Assembly (NCBI GenBank): GCA_014898425.1
Contig: RCSZ01000010.1
Span: forward strand, 434,001-498,000
From: Botryotinia globosa
Taxonomy: Eukaryota > Ascomycota > Leotiomycetes > Helotiales > Sclerotiniaceae
Direction: 5' to 3'
Length of the DNA stretch: 64,000 nt
A program made the translations under genes and the position numbers. Below the pieces are notes generated by a model. It had not been told where the DNA came from. It was given only the letters and a program-made list of their open reading frames with translations, and ran no database searches. Shown here piece after piece: positions 58,242-64,000 of the stretch. Within the stretch, counting starts at the first letter, position 1, and each line of letters opens with the position of its first letter.

Positions 58242-58952
58242 CTAAGCAGCCTTCTTTTCGGCCTCTGGGTGCTCTTTTTCGTAGATCCAATCATTCAGAC
58301 CTTTGCGGTTCCTATTACGTTGTTAGGTAATAGTTGCTTCATGTAGGTAAAATGGACTAACCTTGCAATCTCGTAAGCATAGAATTGCATTCTTGGGACT
58401 ATACAAGGCCATCATTAGCTTCATCATCCGAATGTCTACCTTAACGTCAACATACCAAAAATGGTCGCGTCTTGTTCATATTCAGACTTTGGACTCGTTC
58501 TCAACATCGTTCCAAAATTATAATCCTCCACGGTCTTCTCATACTTCATCATGAAATTTCTCCATCTCTCTTTTCCTGTCTTGCTCTTCATTTCATCCTC
58601 ATTGATTGTAGCTGCCGGATCAAGTTCTGGGAAATCCTTCATCAAATGTTCATAGATCTCGTTGTCGATTTTTGTAAGTCTGAGAGAGGATCCACGGACT
58701 TTTTCGAGGATTGCCCAATATGTGGACATATGTTGAACAGCTAATCTCGGTGTTAATGGCGGGGTGTTTAGAGAAAGATCTTGGAGCTGTGCGAACCTTT
58801 GACAGCGAATTGTTTCTCAATCTACAAATTCGTTAGATACGTGAACAGTAACGTGTATACAAAAGCATTTTGCGCGCATACAATGGCGGATAACTTACAT
58901 CTTCAAAATTGTCTGCCTTTTCGGCATCGAACTTAGCAGGTGGCGCACTCAT
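58242..58952 (-). CDS. PBDC1/Ypl225w-family eEF1A chaperone
   Basis: Five exons on the minus strand: 58952-58899, 58821-58797, 58740-58456, 58398-58362 and 58311-58242, in frame, 156 residues. Diagnostic segments are DAEKADNFEDIEKQFAVKAVQHM, STYWAILEK, LRLTKIDNEIYEHLMKDFPELDP, INEDEMKSKTGKERWRNFM, YNFGTMLRTSP and FVPRMQFYAYEIARNRKGLNDWIYE. This is the conserved PBDC1 / yeast Ypl225w family. Recent work shows this family acts at the ribosome to help fold the GTPase domain of translation factor eEF1A, in the cytosol. The older name (polysaccharide biosynthesis domain) is misleading. Exon 2 is just 25 nt, so automatic gene finders may miss it. Confidence 0.92.
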
Positions 58953-60164
58953 GCTCGCGATCACGATAAATTATATGAGAGTGCAGTTGTGGTATTTTGT
59001 GTATAGAATGTATCAAATAGTAAACGTCCTAAGAATATGCCTGTTATGTGCGATGAAATTCCACGTCGTTTGTTTGTGTGAAAGGAAAGAAATGGTTTTC
59101 AAAAATCAATTATGACGATGGCGGGGTCCGGAACATCTGTTATTCCGATATCACATTGTGACAACCTCAAGTGACATCACAACCTTCATAATTGACAGAC
59201 TTCAGAGATTCTCAATAGAATCTGCCATATCAATATCTAAGCATGTCTATATTGTTTGATATCGGAAGTCTTTATCTGGCACTGAGAGGGCTTATTTCAA
59301 TATATTAACATGTCGCTCCTGGATGATACTTATTAGCTCCGTTGGCTCAGGGTCACAGGATGTGATGATCTTTAGGTTACGCAGGCTCTGATCGAAGATT
59401 GATGAATACTGTCACTGGTAACAGAGGAATGATACTTGCCTCATGGCAGCATCTACTCACCAGGTATGAGCAGATATACTGGCTACCCACCCGGTATATT
59501 TCACAATGGCAGTAGCTAAGGTAGCGGACACATCTCAGAGTTCCAAGGTTACAAATGCACGACCGTGGTGCATTTTTCCTATATGGAGGCTTCTCAAGTG
59601 AGATGAGCCAGTCGAGTCTCTTTAATCTGAAGTCATTTTCGCAAGATTCAGAATGTCCCTGATTCATAAATTGAGTCATGAAATATCCTAGGATGAAGGT
59701 TTCCTTTCAGAGCGGTAGAGTTCCTGTGATAAATCAGTCCAGATCGTCGTTTCTATCATCTACTGAGACGCGCTATAAGCATTTTGGAGCATTCTTTCTT
59801 CTTGCCATGCTATTATATCTATTACATATACTAATAAATTGCTAAATTGCTAAATCATGCAATGTAGACTAGGTAGGTGTGCAGAGATTATTGCAGGAGG
59901 GGGTCAATATGAATGAGTCCTCAGGTATTAACAATCTGCTATCGAATATAGAATGTGAAATTCACTAAAGAAAAGTCAAAACAAACTTCATCCCTCACTT
60001 ATTAACTACCCGTCCTACCTATTCACCGGGTTTGCACAGCCTTGCTGATATTGCTCGCTAACAAAGTTTCAGTTCACTGTGATCAAAATAATCAATTAAC
60101 TTAACCGATCTTCGGCGCATCCCACTACTTCTTAAAAAACCTGTTGCTTTAAATTTCAAAAACC
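58953..60164. other. Intergenic between divergent genes
   Basis: This holds the promoters of the PBDC1-like gene (minus) and the F-box-like gene (plus). No RNA gene or repeat recognised. Confidence 0.5.
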
Positions 60165-63100
60165 ATGGACTATACGGAGAAGATAAGCTCTGGCAATAAG
60201 AGATGTAAGCATTCAGATCAATGATGTATCCAAATCTTACTAACAATATCAGTGTCATTGCGACGGTCTATTGTTGGGTCAATTAAACGATCTTTGTCTC
60301 CCCTCTCTCGAAAATCTGACTCTCCAACAACTTCCCAGACCAGTGGTTGCTCTGTGCAATCAACTCACAATTCCTTATCCTCACTCAAAGGCCAATCACT
60401 GCCAGCTAGTGTTTCATCGAAATCTAGCAGATTCAAAAAGTCTACCTCTTTATCTCCCAACAGTCATGTTGTCACTAAATCCACTGAAATATTGTCTTCA
60501 CCGCAAGGTCAATTGCCTCCAAATAGTTCATCATCAGAAGTCAACAAAGTGCGCACGTCGAGGCCCTTTTCTTTCAGCAATAGAATATCTGTGCAGTCTA
60601 TGCAAGAAATCTTTTCGTCCAAGAAAGAAATCCCAACTCGTGCAGCATCCACTACAAGCAAACTTACGAGATCCCTTTCCACTACCTTCTTTACCGATAA
60701 GAAACGTTCTGTTCAAGCACTCAAGGATGTTCCTTCACAAGAAGACAATAACTTCCTTCCAACTCAAACGTCATCTTCGGCTGAATCGCGCCTTCCTACG
60801 AAATTTCATTCTTCCTCGACAACTCCTAATATTCGATCCTCCATTCAATCTACAAGGGAACTTCAATTGCCACAGAGAGATGTCTCGCTTCCAACTCGAG
60901 CGTCATCTACATCTAGCAGATATTCTGCAGGAGTGTGTGTTCCACCGATAATGAATCAGACAAAGCTGAATTCCGAACAACCCCTTCCGCCTCCAAGTGC
61001 AAAGCGAACGTCAGTAGTCTCATTCCAAATCCCAGAAGGTGTCCAAGTCAGTTCCCCGCAGAATGATATGTTATTGACTCTTCAACCTCCATCAAATTCA
61101 AGCAAGTCTAATCGCTCGAGTTGGCTATCTCTCTCTCGCCACTCGTCTACAAGAAGCAGAAAAACTTCTCAACCTACACGACTCCAGCGTTTAGCATTAG
61201 TTTCCAGTAGAGAAACCTCAAAATCTCAACAAAATTACATCTTGACATCTGCCAAAGAGACTACCCTTCCCTGGGATCCTCCCTTCGACAGGAATTGGGA
61301 CCTTTGCGGTAACGATGGCGTCCCTATGGATTCCAACGAGACTTTCGAGTATTGCCTTCCACCCCGACAGAACGACAATTTTTCTCCATTTTTCGATATG
61401 CCTACAAAAATTCGCCGTAAGATATATTCTTACTGCTTGCCTAGTAGCAGAGAAACTACGGTATCTCTATCCCCAGAATTTACTTGGAGGAATTGCTATC
61501 ATGATTACTACTTCACTTCACCGTGGGACGTCCTTGAAATGGTTTCCGGTGCAATTGCATCCTTCAGCCTCATGAGAAATGATATTTTGACCTACTTTTG
61601 GACCGAATATCACTTCCATGTTACCTTGACTCCATTTTGCAGTTCAACTTTCACTCCGCTCTCGAGTATTTGGTTGCCCAATTTTTTGAATAGGATTCAA
61701 CACCTCACAATTGAACTCGATCTGACTCGGTTTGGTGGCAATGCGCTGAAGTTTGCTAGGCGATTTGAGTACAACATGGAAAAAATGGAAAGCCTTCTAC
61801 TTAATCTTGTCAGTGGTTTGATACAGCGACGTGGTAGAATGGCTGAGTTTACTCTATTGTGTAGACGTTTCAATGGTTATCGTCCAGTTGATGAGGATGA
61901 TCCCGATTGGAAGGCAGATGATTTGTTCGGTAAGTTTGCTCTTTCCTTCATGTTTGAAGAGTCTTTCCGTTCCCAACTAATTATTCTACCAGAATACTTT
62001 CCGAAGGAAGCTATGCAGTTTTGCGATGCAATTATAAACCTTCGTGGCACTATTAGATCGGTCAGAATCGCCGGATTTCCTCTAGATTATACCAGAACTT
62101 TACTGAAAGCTATTTTCGGACATGAAGAAAACTCGCGCCAATTCTTTGTGCCTGATCGATCTGCTTGGCCACCACTTCCGCAACGATATTCAGGCATAAA
62201 GCAGACACCAGATCTATATAGTGCTTCTATTGGTCCGATGTCACCACAATTTCCCGATTATCAGGAAAGTCTCCATAGTCCATGGTTGTACGAGGCGTCA
62301 GTCTACTCTCTCGAACGCCCTGGGACTAATGATGATCTTCCAGTGAGACCAGATACTTCGCTATCCGTTACGACAGTTGGTGAACATGTCAAACTGTATC
62401 AGGAACTTTCACCAGCAATTCCTTCGACCGATTCATCTCTTAGCCCAGGGAAACATTTATTAGATTCGACCGAGAAGTCTGCGTTGACCTATCAAGTCAT
62501 GGAGGCGGAGGATCGTAACAACTCGAAACAACATACAAAAAAGCTGAATCCACGAAACTCCAGAGATTTTAGTCCTGGTCACTTCTATCGTCAGATAAAG
62601 GAAGATGCTGAAGCTGATTTGAATAGTCAAGAAGAACGAACATCGAATACTGCTGTGATTAAACTAGTCCAACAAGCATCAGACAGTGCTTGTGACAGTC
62701 AAATAACAAATCAAAGAGAAATCTTATTTTCTGGAGAAGAGAGTCATCGATCAATCTACAACGAGAGAGAAAAAACATTACCCAAAGCTCACAGTTTCTC
62801 AAGCAAAAGAAGATCACAATTTAGTGAAAGACAAATGCCTGATATTCCAGAGGGTCTTGTGAACACAACCCCGATTGGCCCCCATGCTCCCACTGCGGAA
62901 ATTAGATCAGGAACACTGAAAGCATCAAGTGACCTCCACTTGAAACGTATCCGGGCTCACATAGAGAAGTCTACGTTGGGAAGCGATGAAGGATACAGCA
63001 AGCCCCCATCCCCACCATCTCATGTCAAGATTACTAAAGCTGAAACTTTAACAGAGTCTGATGAAAATTGTCTTGTTCAAAACTCTGCAGGGAAACCTCG

Positions 63101-63545
63101 ACCAGAGGCCTTGAATGATTGCACTAATTCTAGTTCGCCTGAACCTTCTCCACAAACTGCCAATGATAATATCCGGGAGTCGGTTCTTGAAACACCAATC
63201 GACCGAAGTCTACTCCGCACACCTTCACCACCCGCAAGACCAGCAACGGTCACCTCTCCCAATACGTTGAATAGTATGAATGAAAAAGACCCCAAGTATC
63301 TCTTGAGTATTCGAGCTCTTCGATCGGCCTCTACATCGACCGAAAGTGTCATTAGATCTCCAGCAAAAGTTCATAGGCCAGTTTCCCTAGTACAACCGGC
63401 GACTTGGTCAGGTATTCCTATGATCTCTGCAGGAGCTCCTCAGAGAAGCTTCACGAGCACAGGAACGCAGCCACAAAGAAGGGAGTCTGCTGAGTCGGAT
63501 TCTAGGAAATTGAGATTCTTGGGTTGGATGCGACGAAGTGGGTAG
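60165..63545 (+). CDS. Large F-box-like protein
   Basis: Two exons, 60165-60204 and 60253-63545, joined in frame by a 48-nt GTAAGC...CAG intron, 1,110 residues. The N-terminal 370 residues are a Ser/Thr-rich disordered region with imperfect repeats (SLS, RSS, QSTRE, LPTRASST). Near residue 392 comes FFDMPTKIRRKIYSYCLP, the short F-box-like motif seen in many fungal proteins with variable domains. About 250 folded residues follow (IQHLTIELDL..., FEESFRSQLIILPEYFPKEAMQFCDAIINL). The last 450 residues are again disordered with SP and SSP sites. It could be a substrate adaptor for a Skp1-Cul1 ligase, which is inference. The start is chosen from the ATG in exon 1 because the frame at 60252 has no ATG. 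Confidence 0.78.
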
Positions 63546-64000
63546 GGTAGGTTGGTGGAATGTTCTTATGGTCCTCATACTCATTTTTCTCCTCTTGCTA
63601 GGGAAAATATGGCCTTGGATTACTACAGTGACGGAGTTTGTATTTTATGATCATGGCATTGAAGCGTGTATTGATTGTAATGTTTCCTGTTCTTTTAGTA
63701 TAAATGGATCTTCAAAAGTTATAAATTCAAAAGTTAATGAATGCATCAAGTTTGAAAGAATAGTCACACATATGAATCCTTACGTGCACGGAATCATTCA
63801 ATGCAGACTTCATTACCTGATGGTTACACCAGATATTAATATTACAAATCCCACCATTGACCTCCAATACACTGATTCGTTGACGACGAAAGAGGCAGAA
63901 GGGCTCGAGGAGGGGAACTCAATGTTACATGGTCCGTGCCGCGACACTAATTTCTCATCTCATGCTTATATCTAATGTCACGCTATGATCAGAGACCTTC
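63546..64000. other. 3' flank, no clear gene
   Basis: An open frame (63538-63975) begins at a GTG and starts with a hydrophobic stretch, but it overlaps the end of the previous gene and has no convincing start. I treat it as 3' UTR or the edge of an unseen gene. Confidence 0.4.

Noticed and set aside
63538..63975. 145-codon ORF with hydrophobic start after the F-box-like gene
   Set aside because: It starts at GTG overlapping the previous stop, has no conserved motif, and could be 3' UTR. A real gene extending past the window cannot be excluded.
1..64000. CRISPR arrays, bacterial operons or ribosome binding sites
   Set aside because: Introns, fungal families and a nuclear intron-containing tRNA show that this is eukaryotic. 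The tandem repeats lack unique spacers.

Overview
This window is nuclear DNA of a filamentous ascomycete. Short GT-AG introns interrupt most genes, the gene families are fungal (fungal rhodopsin-domain, bZIP plus DUF3425-like, sedolisin, Ipi3, BTB families), and the AT-rich repeats look mutated by repeat-induced point mutation (RIP). Protein similarities recalled from memory point to Leotiomycetes (Sclerotiniaceae-like). That placement is an inference; no database was searched.

Layout. About 1-8,000 is a very AT-rich block. It holds a RIP-ruined Ty3/gypsy chromovirus (protease, reverse transcriptase, RNase H, integrase and chromodomain traces, all on +), a second degraded reading frame I cannot name, one arm of a fold-back transposon, and a 9-bp minisatellite. 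Base composition then changes sharply. From 8-29 kb: IPI3 (ribosome biogenesis), a secreted sedolisin protease, a bZIP/DUF3425-like factor, a seven-helix rhodopsin-domain protein, an amidoligase, a mitochondrial membrane TPR-like protein, an Arb2-like protein, and mitochondrial ribosomal protein uS14m.

From 29.9-39.3 kb lies a BTB-gene island of three genes, with a fourth copy at 56 kb. It is interspersed with an hAT-type miniature transposon that has an exact 8-bp target duplication, a long-arm fold-back element flanked by a 10-bp direct repeat, and an intron-containing tRNA-Ala. All four BTB proteins share a Cys/His signature (C-x-[FY]-H-x-H-x5-C) after the BTB region, which suggests one expanding family with a shared metal-binding module. 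Two of them also carry C-terminal Cys/His knuckles, and one of these seems cut short by a one-base shift.

From 39.9-64 kb: a type II membrane SGNH/PC-esterase-like protein, an SDR oxidoreductase, a frameshifted methyltransferase relic, a DUF6914-like protein, an APH-like kinase, a coiled-coil protein, a seven-exon catalase lacking the usual distal Asn, a PBDC1/Ypl225w homologue, and a large F-box-like protein. I see no obvious secondary-metabolite cluster; housekeeping genes (IPI3, uS14m, PBDC1) alternate with accessory genes. Exon joins are my own reading of splice sites and frame. Every join listed for a gene keeps the frame, but none is tested by RNA.
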